64,000 nt of DNA, from the NCBI RefSeq assembly GCF_012849055.1, contig NZ_CP051677.1, positions 4,603,001 through 4,667,000 on the forward strand. The letters run 5' to 3'. Numbering within the stretch: position 1 is the stretch's first letter; each line of letters opens with the position of its first letter. Below are positions 9,552 to 18,399 of the stretch, piece by piece. Under the pieces are notes generated by a model, which was given only the letters and a program-made list of their open reading frames with translations, had not been told where the DNA came from and ran no database searches. The stretch is from Spirosoma rhododendri (GTDB lineage: Bacteria > Bacteroidota > Bacteroidia > Cytophagales > Spirosomataceae). The position numbers were made by a program, and so were the translations under genes.

Positions 9552-9602
9552 CAGAGCCTCCTACGGGGTTCGAACTTGCGACCTCCGCTTCAGAGCAACG
9601 GA
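9552..9602 (-). other. tRNA-like 3' fragment (remnant)
   Basis: On the minus strand the stretch just after tssG resembles the anticodon and T-arm part of a tRNA: CCGTT-7-base loop-AGCGG, then GGAGGTCGCAAGTTCGAACC with a canonical TTCGAA T-loop core. No acceptor or D arm can be drawn and the T-stem does not pair, so this is not a working tRNA. It may be a relic left by integration at a tRNA gene or by rearrangement of the locus. Low confidence. Confidence 0.3.
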
Positions 9603-9613
9603 AGGTAAACGGC

Positions 9614-10546
9614 TTACAAAAACGAATTAAAGCCCAGGTACGAAACGTCCGGGCGGGGGGCATTGGGTGCCGGGGGAACGGTCTCCACTGAGATCATCAC
9701 TTCCGTCGAAACGGGCAGAAAATAACCGACAAGGTCATGCAGCAGCGAACGCGTTTTGGTATGGGGCAGAAAATCAGCGACACGGTCGTCGGGCACGGGG
9801 CCCACGACGAGGTGAATCTCGCGGCTGTCGTCAAAGCGGTCACCCAGCACTGTATCGATGCCCAGGCGACTGTTCGAGAGCGACGGCAGCCCGTCGACGC
9901 GGGTCGACTGATGTCGGTGCGAGCCGACCGTCAGCCGAACGGGAATGTCGAGGAAGAGTTGCAGAAACCGGCCAAACCAGTCGAGGTTACTGCGCAGTTG
10001 ATGCAGCCACGGCAGAATCTGCAAAAAGATACCGGCCTGCGTCGGGGTCATGTCGTTCAGAATCGGCCAGTGTTCGGCAAACTGATCGATAACGGCGGTC
10101 GCGCCACTCAGGTGATCGACGGCATTGTCGTAGTGAACCGAGAGTGTGCGGAGGTAATTCAGCTCGGAATCGAAGGGCAGGAAAAACAACCGGGCCTGTC
10201 GCTCCTGATCCCGGTCGTGGCGGAGGTCATCGAGGATTTTGTCGGCATTGGCTGCGTTGGCGGGGTCTTTCGGGCTGAAAAACAGGTAGTGCGGCAGCAT
10301 GTCGAACAGGCCTTCGCGGGGCGTGTCGATGCGGTTGTAAATAAAGGTCGAGCCTTCGAGCAGCCAGTCGCTGACGTCCTCGATGTCTTTGGAATACGCC
10401 CGGCTGTACAACCCGGTCGGGTTAATGACGATGCGCTCGGGCGTCACCTGCTGATCGGCCAGCGAAGCCGCCAGCACTTCGGCTTTGAAGTCAACATCGA
10501 GCAGATCAAGGAAATAAGGCGAGGAGACAGGCGCAGACTGATTCAT
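9614..10546 (-). CDS. tssG: T6SS baseplate protein TssG
   Basis: A 310-residue protein matching TssG of Bacteroidota in layout: an N-terminal segment (SSPYFLDLLDVDFKAEVLAA), a middle with YLFFSPKDPANA and FFLPFDSELNYLRTLSVHYD, and a C-terminal strand-rich part (REIHLVVGPVPDDRVADFLP). TssG forms the wedge with two TssF copies and TssE. I chose ATG 10546 (MNQSAPVSSPYF), not the in-frame ATG ten codons upstream, since the extension is short and hydrophobic without being a signal peptide. Unusually it is encoded opposite to tssE/tssF, divergent from the TssO-like gene with 67 bp between starts. The tssE-tssF-X and tssG genes face each other across the palindrome at 9466-9535. Confidence 0.75.
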   Translation of the reverse strand: MNQSAPVSSPYFLDLLDVDFKAEVLAASLADQQVTPERIVINPTGLYSRAYSKDIEDVSDWLLEGSTFIYNRIDTPREGLFDMLPHYLFFSPKDPANAANADKILDDLRHDRDQERQARLFFLPFDSELNYLRTLSVHYDNAVDHLSGATAVIDQFAEHWPILNDMTPTQAGIFLQILPWLHQLRSNLDWFGRFLQLFLDIPVRLTVGSHRHQSTRVDGLPSLSNSRLGIDTVLGDRFDDSREIHLVVGPVPDDRVADFLPHTKTRSLLHDLVGYFLPVSTEVMISVETVPPAPNAPRPDVSYLGFNSFL

Positions 10547-10613
10547 GCAAACGAGGAAGGCATATTGCCACAACAAGGTAAGTAGTTTCTGACAGAAGCG
10601 CAGCGGGAATTGA

Positions 10614-11102
10614 ATGAAATCATTGAATCATAAGGAGATCAGTCAGGCGTTCAATCGGTTTCTGGTCTGGTTTGGGGGGTTGCTGGTGCTGACGACAGCC
10701 TGCGTCTACTCGTGTCAGCGCACGAGCGAGCAGCAGGCCACGCAGCTAATCCGCCAGAAAGAAGCGTTTGACCGCTACTATATCATCGACGCTACCCTAT
10801 CCGACCGGGTCGACTCGCTGTACACGTACATGAGTATGCTCAACACCAGTCAGATTCGGAACGACCGGCAGATGCAGCGGCTGATTACCAAGAAGAAAGA
10901 AGAGTTTATCAGACAGGTTAACCAGGAACAGCAGACGCAGAAATACTTCACGGTCTACAACCGGCTGCTGGGCCACATCAACGAAATGCTTTTAGTGAAA
11001 GACTCCCTCAACCGGGCCATTCTACAGGAAAGTGACATGCGCGAAGACCTGAAAAACTGCCTCGACCGGGCCGTCGAACAACACCGACAGCGCAGGCGAT
11101 AG
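10614..11102 (+). CDS. tssO: T6SS membrane protein TssO
   Basis: A 162-residue protein with a short cytoplasmic N-terminus, one membrane segment (about 19-36, LVWFGGLLVLTTACVYSC) and a long charged helical periplasmic part. TssO is one of the subtype-iii-specific envelope proteins of Bacteroidota; the single-pass helix plus FDRYYIIDATLSDRVDSLY fits that family. It starts the long forward operon toward ClpV. A GC-rich palindrome and 198 bp separate it from the next gene, so expression may be attenuated there. Confidence 0.7.
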   Translation: MKSLNHKEISQAFNRFLVWFGGLLVLTTACVYSCQRTSEQQATQLIRQKEAFDRYYIIDATLSDRVDSLYTYMSMLNTSQIRNDRQMQRLITKKKEEFIRQVNQEQQTQKYFTVYNRLLGHINEMLLVKDSLNRAILQESDMREDLKNCLDRAVEQHRQRRR

Positions 11103-11149
11103 CCATCTTCGACGTATTGCGTTTACGTTTCGGACTATACTTTACGACT

Positions 11150-11219
11150 ATACCCCCCGCCCCCTGAAGGGGGAGTGTTCCGCGAATGAGCCTCTCCCCC
11201 TTTAGGGGGCGGGGGGTAT
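11150..11219. repeat. GC-rich palindrome (family B, copy 2)
   Basis: Perfect 16-bp arms (ATACCCCCCGCCCCCT at 11150-11165, complement at 11204-11219) with two inner CCCCC/GGGGG hairpins, the same design as 9466-9535. Unlike that copy it lies inside a co-directional gene run, where it could reduce read-through between the two TssO-like genes. Confidence 0.65.
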
Positions 11220-11300
11220 GGTCGACCAGTACTTGACAGCCCTGCCCGATGCTTCTGAAACGGAGTATTTCACCGACGAACCACATAGAAATTCATACAC

Positions 11301-11828
11301 ATGGATACTTTTTTTCGACTGACCATGCGCGAACGGCGGCTACAGTTTCTGTACCTGCTGGCGGCTATCAGCGTACTGACATTGTTGACAAGCTGGATCG
11401 TCTTTCGCAATCAGAATTACTCGAGCGACGAAGCCGACTACCTCTCCGAGCAGATTCGGGGGAAGGAGCAGATGCTGAAAAAACAGCTGGCTAACCTGCC
11501 CCTGCTCGACTCGGCGTACCGGTCGATCGTTACGTACCGGCCGGAGGTGAACGCCATTTTCGTGGAGGTCGACATTGAAGAACATCTGAACGAAGTCCGG
11601 CGGCTGTCGGCTCCGCAGGCCGATGGTACCCGCTTCCGGGCGTTCGCGCAGATTGCCGATTTCTACAAGATGATGTACGTCGATAAGAAGGTGGTCTGGA
11701 GCAAACAGTCGAACATCGGTCTGTTTCAGAAACAGCTCGACGACTGTGGCGTCGGTATGTTTCCCGGTGCGGCCGCGCCAGCTACCGCAGCGCCGGGTGT
11801 AGCCTCATCCACTCCCCGACTTCGTTGA
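11301..11828 (+). CDS. Second TssO-like single-pass membrane protein
   Basis: A 175-residue protein with the same layout as the preceding gene: basic N-terminus, one membrane helix (about 14-33, LQFLYLLAAISVLTLLTSWI), then a helical periplasmic domain with a repeated acidic/hydrophobic pattern. The C-terminus is an Ala/Pro-rich tail (GAAAPATAAPGVASS). It is probably a TssO paralogue or another of the subtype-iii envelope proteins (TssP); I cannot decide which. Its stop overlaps the region of the next start (TTGA), so it is tightly coupled to the PKD gene. Confidence 0.6.
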   Translation: MDTFFRLTMRERRLQFLYLLAAISVLTLLTSWIVFRNQNYSSDEADYLSEQIRGKEQMLKKQLANLPLLDSAYRSIVTYRPEVNAIFVEVDIEEHLNEVRRLSAPQADGTRFRAFAQIADFYKMMYVDKKVVWSKQSNIGLFQKQLDDCGVGMFPGAAAPATAAPGVASSTPRLR

Positions 11829-11833
11829 TCGCC

Positions 11834-12721
11834 ATGAACAGCAAGATGACCTTGTCAGCGCGGGCGTTTCTATTGGCACTGGTGGCCCTGTCGGGGCTTT
11901 ATGCCTATACGGCCGACCCGGCGATTCAGGCCAGCATCTACCCGCTCCAGCAGGTAGTGGGGCAACCCATCCGCTACACCGACAGCACCGCCCAGGCCGA
12001 CGACTGGCACTGGGAGTTCGGCAATGGGCAGGATACCCGCCGGGAGAAAGGGTTGTTTATCTATCACAAACCCGGCACCTACCTGATTCGCCTGACCGTC
12101 AACGAATCTATTACCAGAACCTTCACGGTGGTCATCAAGCCCAAACCCATCACCGACGACGAAGGCGCGATTGTGCGGATTCAGGGGCCTGCATCGGGCT
12201 ACGAAGACGAAAAGCTCGTGTTTACCGCCGTCGGTGGGCAGGCCGGTCAGTACACATGGCGGTTCGGGTCCAGCGGGCAGGTCGATTCGCGGGAGCAGAC
12301 GGCCATCTACAGCTATCCCCGCGAAGACAACTACGGCCGCCCCCGGCGCTACACGGTCGAACTGATGACCGACGTGACCAAGTACCCCATTCGCAAGCAG
12401 GTGACCATCTACCGGGGCTACAACAAGTTCGACCCGCCCGTCGACTCGCTCGACTTCGTCAGTGGCGATATCCGGCGGCAGTTGCAGCTGATCGCCGACG
12501 GCAGGGCGTTCAACACCCATTATGACTACCTGCTGCGCAGGTACCTCTGCAACCGCAACAACGCCCTCGTGCGTACCAACGGCACGAAGGCCAACGATTT
12601 TTACTCGTACTGCATGGGCCTCCAATTCGACCGGGGCGTTAAAGTCGACGCCGTATCGGTTGTGTCCGACACGGTGACGTCCTGCATCGTGCGACTCGAC
12701 GTTACCCAGCATAAACCATGA
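11834..12721 (+). CDS. T6SS-associated PKD-domain envelope protein
   Basis: About 295 residues. An N-terminal hydrophobic segment (AFLLALVALSGLYAY) acts as signal anchor. A PKD fold follows (about 35-110: DDWHWEFGNGQDTRREKGLF then YHKPGTYLIRLTV), then a second PKD-like segment (YTWRFGSSGQ...YTVELMTDV). The C-terminal 90 residues are helical with two cysteines. Start taken at ATG 11834; a TTG at 11825 overlaps the previous stop and adds three residues. Its stop overlaps the tssR start (ATGA). PKD proteins at this position are expected in Bacteroidota T6SS loci and may correspond to TssP or TssQ; the letter is my guess, so no symbol is given. Confidence 0.65.
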   Translation: MNSKMTLSARAFLLALVALSGLYAYTADPAIQASIYPLQQVVGQPIRYTDSTAQADDWHWEFGNGQDTRREKGLFIYHKPGTYLIRLTVNESITRTFTVVIKPKPITDDEGAIVRIQGPASGYEDEKLVFTAVGGQAGQYTWRFGSSGQVDSREQTAIYSYPREDNYGRPRRYTVELMTDVTKYPIRKQVTIYRGYNKFDPPVDSLDFVSGDIRRQLQLIADGRAFNTHYDYLLRRYLCNRNNALVRTNGTKANDFYSYCMGLQFDRGVKVDAVSVVSDTVTSCIVRLDVTQHKP

Positions 12722-15192
12722 GTTGTCCTTTTTTTTACCGTACGCGTTTCCTGTTTCGGCTCCTGCTGCTCGCTGGCGGTCTGGGCCTGACCGGATCCGT
12801 ACGGGCGCAGTTGCCCTTTCTGTTTCCGCGTGTGGCTCAACAACCCGACAATCTCGTGCCCGTAGCCATCAGTGGCGCGGCAAAAGGAAAAATCACCGTA
12901 ACGAAAGAGGGCGTCAGCAATACGCTCCCCCCGCCCGGTGGCGTGCCCTGGGTGGTGTTTTCGGACCGCAACAACAACAATACCTACCGCAGTACCAACG
13001 CCACCACGCCCTTCCGCAAGGCGAACTTCATGGATGCCTTCTACGTGTTGAAAGAGCGGAATGGCTACCTGAAGCTGATTAAATACGACCCGGCGCTACC
13101 CATCGGCAGCAAGTTTTCGAGCCGCGCCATCACCGACCGGAAGGCGGTGGTTTACTACGGATGGGCACCCAAAGACCGCTTTCTGCTGACCAGCCAGAGC
13201 AGCCGGTCGGGGGCGCAGAACCGGGCGCAGATCGTCAGCGCCGTGCTGGCCCAGCCCGCGCTGCTGACCAACCCCGACCGCTATTTCTCCAACGATTCGG
13301 TCCGGCTTTTTGCCGATCCGGGGCAGCAGGTGCCGATGAAAGAACGGATGCGGCTCTACGAACTGGCGTATGTCTACAAGCTGTCGGAAACGCGTCGGCA
13401 GGCGCTGGTCGGTCGGGCATCCTGGTTTCCTACCGACAGCATCAAGCAGGTACTGATGGGCTGGATGCCGGTCGAACTGGTGCAGCCCATTGGACAGCGT
13501 CTGTTCCTCGAAGCCGACACCGTGCGGTGGCCCAATGAGTCGGTGCCGATGTTTCGGTCTTTGTCAACCGCGCTACGCCGGGAAACGGATTCGCTGGTCG
13601 CTAATCGCTACTTCCCGGCCGTGTCGTGGAACCGGCTGGGCACAAAGCTCCCCGTGTTGAGTCAGCTTAGCCCGCGCGGTAGTGTGCCACTGGTGCTGAC
13701 CGACGCCCAAACCCCGCTGGTCGAACGGCGACGGATTCCGGTGCTGAACGTACTGGGCAAGCCCATCGCGCAACAGACGCTTGAGGAGGTTGCCGAACGC
13801 CGAAACCGGTTCAACCTGATCTACGTCGTCGAAGGCAGTTCGGCCATGCAGCCTTATTGGGGGGAACTGCTCAATACCATTCAGTTTACGATTACCCAAC
13901 TCGCGCAGGACACCAGCCAAACCGTCGATCTGCGGGTGGGCGCGGTGATTTACAATGGCTACAAACGGCAGGATACGGGCAGTGGCGAGGGCCGGACGAT
14001 GATCGCGCGCGGTTCGGTCGACCCGACACCATTGACGAATAATTCGACCTACCTGCTCAGTGAACTGCGCAAGGCCACCCCGCCCTACAACCCCCGCGCC
14101 AACAGCGAAGCAAAGGGCGTTCGGCTGGGTGTCATCAAAGCACTCGATATGTTTGCCGACTACCCCGGCGAAAACAACATCCTGATTCTGGTCGGCATCA
14201 ACGGCGACGTCCAATCGATCAGCAGCGGTACGCAGGTGGTCAGTGCGCTACGGCAGGCCGAATGCCGGTTGCTGTCGTTTCAGGTCTACGCGGCACCGGG
14301 CGACATCTCGAACAACTTCGTCGTCCATTCCCGCGAGCTGGCCCTGCAAATCGCTGATAAGAGCAGCGCCAACAAGAAAAACCGGCTTGTCCGGCCCGAC
14401 ATGGTTACGCTCACCAACGAGTTCAACCTGAAACTGGGCGACCGCAACGTCTACCAGCTGGCCTATCCCGAACGCAGCATGGTGCCCGGCTGGGTGCTGT
14501 TTCCCCGCAAAAATCAGGCGCTCCCCTTCCGAGAACTGTACGCAGCCACCGACAGCCTGTTCAAGCAGGTAACCGACGAATCGCGGGCCGTTCTGTCGGC
14601 GCTGGAAAGCACCTTCGGGCAACTCGAACCGCTGGGCGAACGGGTCAATCCGCGTTTGTCGCCCGTTTACGCGTCGGCGGGTGTCGCCCTGCCGACCAAC
14701 GCAGCCCCACTGATGCAGCTGGCGGCTTACCCCTACCTGACCCGCGCCTACACCCCCGTCGCCATCAAGGGCGGGCCACGCTGGAAATTCACCGCCCTGC
14801 TACCCCTCGACGAATACGACGGCATCAGCCGGTCGCTGGAACAACTCAGTGGCGACGACATCGACCCGACTTCGTTTGCCGACCGGCAGCGGCTGCAACG
14901 GCAGTACCGCCGGATGGTCGAGTCGGTGGGCCTGCCGACCGACTCGCTGGTTACGCTGGATCAGGTGCTCTGGCGGCTGCTCGACCTGCCCGTTGCGAAT
15001 CCGCTGTTCCGGCGCATTCCCGTCAATCAGATCAATGACCGGGCTATCGTGTCCGACGCCCTGCTGAATCAGGTGCTGTACCTGCTCCGCGAACGACGCG
15101 ACTATTTCCGTCGTATTCCCACCTTCCGCAACAGCCGGTTCATGTCCAACAACCGGACCTACTACTGGATCAGCGAAGACCTCTTTCGATAA
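12718..15192 (+). CDS. tssR: T6SS periplasmic protein TssR
   Basis: An 824-residue protein with a signal peptide (FRLLLLAGGLGLTGSVRAQ). The centre (about residues 365-560) is a vWA-like domain: FNLIYVVEGSSAMQPYW begins it, though the DxSxS metal site is replaced by EGSSA, so metal binding is doubtful. A long C-terminal helical region with the YCLT-less pattern SLEQLSGDDIDPTSFADRQR ends in NRTYYWISEDLFR. TssR is the largest of the subtype-iii-specific envelope proteins and is thought to sit in the periplasm with TssO. The ATGA overlap with the PKD gene and 21 bp to clpV show one operon. Confidence 0.8.
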   Translation: MSCPFFYRTRFLFRLLLLAGGLGLTGSVRAQLPFLFPRVAQQPDNLVPVAISGAAKGKITVTKEGVSNTLPPPGGVPWVVFSDRNNNNTYRSTNATTPFRKANFMDAFYVLKERNGYLKLIKYDPALPIGSKFSSRAITDRKAVVYYGWAPKDRFLLTSQSSRSGAQNRAQIVSAVLAQPALLTNPDRYFSNDSVRLFADPGQQVPMKERMRLYELAYVYKLSETRRQALVGRASWFPTDSIKQVLMGWMPVELVQPIGQRLFLEADTVRWPNESVPMFRSLSTALRRETDSLVANRYFPAVSWNRLGTKLPVLSQLSPRGSVPLVLTDAQTPLVERRRIPVLNVLGKPIAQQTLEEVAERRNRFNLIYVVEGSSAMQPYWGELLNTIQFTITQLAQDTSQTVDLRVGAVIYNGYKRQDTGSGEGRTMIARGSVDPTPLTNNSTYLLSELRKATPPYNPRANSEAKGVRLGVIKALDMFADYPGENNILILVGINGDVQSISSGTQVVSALRQAECRLLSFQVYAAPGDISNNFVVHSRELALQIADKSSANKKNRLVRPDMVTLTNEFNLKLGDRNVYQLAYPERSMVPGWVLFPRKNQALPFRELYAATDSLFKQVTDESRAVLSALESTFGQLEPLGERVNPRLSPVYASAGVALPTNAAPLMQLAAYPYLTRAYTPVAIKGGPRWKFTALLPLDEYDGISRSLEQLSGDDIDPTSFADRQRLQRQYRRMVESVGLPTDSLVTLDQVLWRLLDLPVANPLFRRIPVNQINDRAIVSDALLNQVLYLLRERRDYFRRIPTFRNSRFMSNNRTYYWISEDLFR

Positions 15193-15213
15193 CCATCCTC
15201 AACTTCCCTACTC

Positions 15214-17700
15214 ATGCGTCAGTTACCCCTCCACACATCGGTCGAAAAGGCCCTGCACATCGCCCGCGCCCTCGCCCGCGAATACCACAACGATGCCGTT
15301 TCGGCGGCTCACCTGCTACGGGCCATGCTGCACGACGACGTGGGAGGCACGGCCCTGCTCACGGCCATGCAGCACGACGTGGCCTATATCTTCGACTGGA
15401 CGGATGTCTGGATGGAAGAACTGCCCCGCTCGGCCCAGCTCCTAACCGAACCCGACCACGACGACTCCATCGACCGGGTGATGACCGAAGCCGATTTTCT
15501 GCGCATCAAACTGGGCCTGGATTACATCGAGATCATCTGCGTACTGGCCGCTCTGACCAAGCCCGGTATCGGCTTTACGGCTAATCAGCTGCGGTCGCTG
15601 CCCTTGCAGGAACGCGACCTGCTCGACCGGTTCCTGCGCGACTTATCGACACCCCCGGTTAGCAATCCGTCGACCAATGGCGCAGCGATGAACGGCTTGG
15701 CCGGACAGGCAGCGCTGAACGGGCAACCCAAATTCTGCGTCGACAAAACGGCACAGGCCCGCAGCGGCAAGCTCGACCCGGTTATCGGGCGCAAGCAGGA
15801 AATGCGGACGATGCTCGAAATTCTGGGGCGACGCAGCAAGCCCAACGTAATGGTCGTCGGTGATCCCGGCGTGGGCAAAACCGCCCTCATCGACGGCTTG
15901 GCGCAGCTGATCGTGGCCGGACAGGTACCCGCCCGGATGAAAAACGCCGTACTGCTCGAACTCGACCCCGGCGCGCTGATTGCGGGGGCGTCGTACAAAG
16001 GCGAAGTGGAAGACCGGCTCAAAACCGTCATCAAAGACGTCAAACAGTACGAACGGTGCATCCTGTTCATCGACGAAATCCACATGCTGCTCGACCCAAA
16101 AGGGTCAGCTGGCAATGGTGTCGCGAACCTGCTGAAACCCGAACTGGCGCGCGGGGAACTGACCGTGATCGGCGCGACGACCCCCGAAGAATACCGCAAG
16201 CTGATCGAACCCGATCAGGCGCTGAGCCGCCGGTTCGAGATGCTGACGGTGGGCGAACCAACCGAAATCATGGCCGAGCGGATGATGCGCGGGCTGGTTC
16301 CGGCCTACGAACAGCACCATCAGCTGACGATTCAGCCCGACGTAATTCCAACCAGTGTTCGGCTGGCCCGACGCTACAGTAAGGAACGCCGACTGCCCGA
16401 CTCCGCCCTCGACCTGCTCGACCGCACGATGGCCGCCGTCCGCATGGCCCTCGAAACGTCGGCAACGGAACTAGCCCAGCTCGAAGCCGACGTTCGCGCC
16501 CTGCAAACGCAGGACCTGAGCCCCGAAGACGCCCTGGCCGAATATCGCTGGCTCGACACCCTGCTGACGCACCAGATCAGTCCCGTGCTGCTGGGGCAGT
16601 GGGAAGACGAAACCGACCCCGCCGACCTCGAAACCGCCGAAGCCTACCACGATTATGTCATGGCTAAACTAACCCGCTTTCAGGAACTGGCCGGGCAGCA
16701 GGAAGCTCTCGTATCGACCAACGATCTGGCGGCTGTGGTGGCCCACAAAACCGGCATCCCGATGGGTAAGGTGCAGGCGCAGGAGAAAGATCGGCTGCTA
16801 TCGATGGAAAGCGTGCTGCAACGCCGGGTCGTGGGGCAGGACCACGCCCTGCATGCCCTGTCCGACGCCATTCTCGAATCGCGCAGTGGCCTGCAACGGG
16901 CCGGCCAGCCCATCGGCTCGTTCTTCCTGCTGGGACCGACGGGTACGGGCAAGACCGAGCTGTCGAAGTCGCTGGCTGATTTTCTGTTCAACGACGAGCG
17001 GGCACTAATTCGCTTCGATATGTCGGAGTTTAAAGAAGAGCATTCGGCGGCTCTGCTGTACGGTGCCCCTCCGGGTTACGTGGGCTACGAAGAAGGCGGT
17101 CTGCTGGTCAACAAGATTCGCAAGCAGCCGTACTCGGTGGTGCTGTTTGACGAAATCGAAAAGGCGCACAGCTCGGTGTTCGACGTGTTTTTGCAGATCA
17201 TGGACGAAGGGCGACTTAACGACAAGCTGGGCCGCGAAGGCGACTTCTCCAACGCCCTGCTCATCTTCACGTCCAACATCAGCAGCGAGTGGATCACCAG
17301 TGAGTTCCAGGCCGGGCGTATGCCAACCTCGCAGCAGCTGATGAGCCGTATGGCGGGGCAGTTCCGACCCGAGTTTCTGGCCCGCATCACCGAGATCATC
17401 CCGTTCTCGCCCATCCAGGAAGCCAACGTCATCCGCATCTTCGATATTCAGCTGGCGCACCTCCACAAAAGCCTGTACCAGCAGGGTATCGACCTGACCG
17501 TTTCCGACGACGCCCGGCGGCAGCTGGCCTTGCAGGGATTCACCCCGCAATACGGTGCCCGGCCACTATCCGGCATCATCCGCAATCAGCTCCGCCGACC
17601 CATTTCCCGCCTGATTATCAGCGGAAAACTGCAAAAAGGCCACCTGCTCAACGTAGGCTGGAACGAGTCGGCGGGGGAACTCGCCTGGGCAATATCGTGA
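15214..17700 (+). CDS. tssH: T6SS sheath-recycling ATPase ClpV (TssH)
   Basis: An 828-residue Clp/Hsp100 ATPase with a Clp-N domain (about 1-150), first AAA+ module with Walker A GDPGVGKT at 216 and Walker B LFIDEIHML, a middle coiled-coil region (about 410-510), second AAA+ module with Walker A GPTGTGKT at 574 and VVLFDEIEKAH, and a ClpB-type D2-small domain (YGARPLSGII). It strips contracted TssB/TssC sheath. The middle domain is shorter than ClpB's. The gene is followed by a 191-bp gap with a new promoter, so sheath genes can be transcribed apart from it. Confidence 0.93.
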   Translation: MRQLPLHTSVEKALHIARALAREYHNDAVSAAHLLRAMLHDDVGGTALLTAMQHDVAYIFDWTDVWMEELPRSAQLLTEPDHDDSIDRVMTEADFLRIKLGLDYIEIICVLAALTKPGIGFTANQLRSLPLQERDLLDRFLRDLSTPPVSNPSTNGAAMNGLAGQAALNGQPKFCVDKTAQARSGKLDPVIGRKQEMRTMLEILGRRSKPNVMVVGDPGVGKTALIDGLAQLIVAGQVPARMKNAVLLELDPGALIAGASYKGEVEDRLKTVIKDVKQYERCILFIDEIHMLLDPKGSAGNGVANLLKPELARGELTVIGATTPEEYRKLIEPDQALSRRFEMLTVGEPTEIMAERMMRGLVPAYEQHHQLTIQPDVIPTSVRLARRYSKERRLPDSALDLLDRTMAAVRMALETSATELAQLEADVRALQTQDLSPEDALAEYRWLDTLLTHQISPVLLGQWEDETDPADLETAEAYHDYVMAKLTRFQELAGQQEALVSTNDLAAVVAHKTGIPMGKVQAQEKDRLLSMESVLQRRVVGQDHALHALSDAILESRSGLQRAGQPIGSFFLLGPTGTGKTELSKSLADFLFNDERALIRFDMSEFKEEHSAALLYGAPPGYVGYEEGGLLVNKIRKQPYSVVLFDEIEKAHSSVFDVFLQIMDEGRLNDKLGREGDFSNALLIFTSNISSEWITSEFQAGRMPTSQQLMSRMAGQFRPEFLARITEIIPFSPIQEANVIRIFDIQLAHLHKSLYQQGIDLTVSDDARRQLALQGFTPQYGARPLSGIIRNQLRRPISRLIISGKLQKGHLLNVGWNESAGELAWAIS

Positions 17701-17835
17701 CCGATACGGCCCTTAAACAGCATGAATTTACGCCCTGAGTAAGCGGCCAAAACCCGTTTACTCAACATGTAAATCGGTGTATCCAAATAAACAGACCGTT
17801 TGTTTGAAAACACTCCCCGTGGCTGGTTAGATGCC

Positions 17836-17882
17836 TTGCGCCCCCTCCTCTTCTAGCTAGATTTGACCAAACTAAATCTAGC
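17836..17882 (+). promoter_or_regulatory. tssB promoter with dyad over the -7 box
   Basis: TTG (17836-17838), 19 bases, TAGATTTG (17858-17865) is an excellent match to the Bacteroidota promoter TTG-N19-TAnnTTTG. A perfect 9-bp inverted repeat, GCTAGATTT (17856-17864) and AAATCTAGC (17874-17882), covers the -7 box and likely start site. The tssB ATG is at 17892, so the leader is about 15-20 bases. The dyad may be an operator controlling sheath and tube genes. Confidence 0.65.
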
Positions 17883-17891
17883 CAGAAGAAT

Positions 17892-18350
17892 ATGTTTGAC
17901 TTCGAAATTGGTGGCAACGAGATCAAGCCCGAATCAGCGGAGGGCATTGCCAGTATTCCCTTTAACCGAACCCTGCTTGCCCAGAAACTGACGCAGGAAG
18001 CCCCCGTCAACCCCGAAGTGGTATACGGTCTGAAAACCGTTGAAGCGGTGTTCGACCACTACAAACCAGCGGTAGACGTCGAGATGGAATCGATCGACGG
18101 GATGCCCGTTAAAGAGACCATGCAGTTCCGCAGTGTAGCCGATTTCCGCGTAAAGGAAATGGTCGCCCGCAGCCCGTTTCTGCGCTCGGCCGATGCCCAG
18201 TATCAGGAGTACACCCAGATCGGTCGCCGGCTACAGGGCCACCGTGTTCTGCAAACCGCCCTCAGCAACCCCGAGGCTAAAGCCGCGCTGATCGAAACGC
18301 TACAGGCGCTCGTGGCCGAGCTCGACGAAAACGATAAAGTCGAAGCCTAA
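17892..18350 (+). CDS. tssB: T6SS sheath small subunit TssB
   Basis: A 152-residue protein that fits TssB (VipA) of Bacteroidota: an N-terminal segment that docks to TssC, the VNPEVVYGLKTVEAVFDHYK helix, and FRVKEMVARSPFLRSADAQY in the middle, with a helical C-terminus. TssB and TssC form the contractile sheath heterodimer. It is 49 bp before tssC and starts its own transcript from the promoter at 17836-17882. Confidence 0.88.
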   Translation: MFDFEIGGNEIKPESAEGIASIPFNRTLLAQKLTQEAPVNPEVVYGLKTVEAVFDHYKPAVDVEMESIDGMPVKETMQFRSVADFRVKEMVARSPFLRSADAQYQEYTQIGRRLQGHRVLQTALSNPEAKAALIETLQALVAELDENDKVEA

Positions 18351-18399
18351 GTCAACCTTTTAGAACCTTCTTTCCCTCAATCATTCTCAGTTCTCCTCT

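Noticed and set aside
9552..9602. A complete tRNA gene
   Set aside because: The T-stem does not pair and no acceptor or D arm can be drawn; kept only as a remnant.
9319..9663. Minus-strand open frame of 114 codons
   Set aside because: It runs across the end of the barrel gene, the palindrome and the tRNA-like fragment; its peptide (EVASSNPV) is the usual read-through of a tRNA T-arm.
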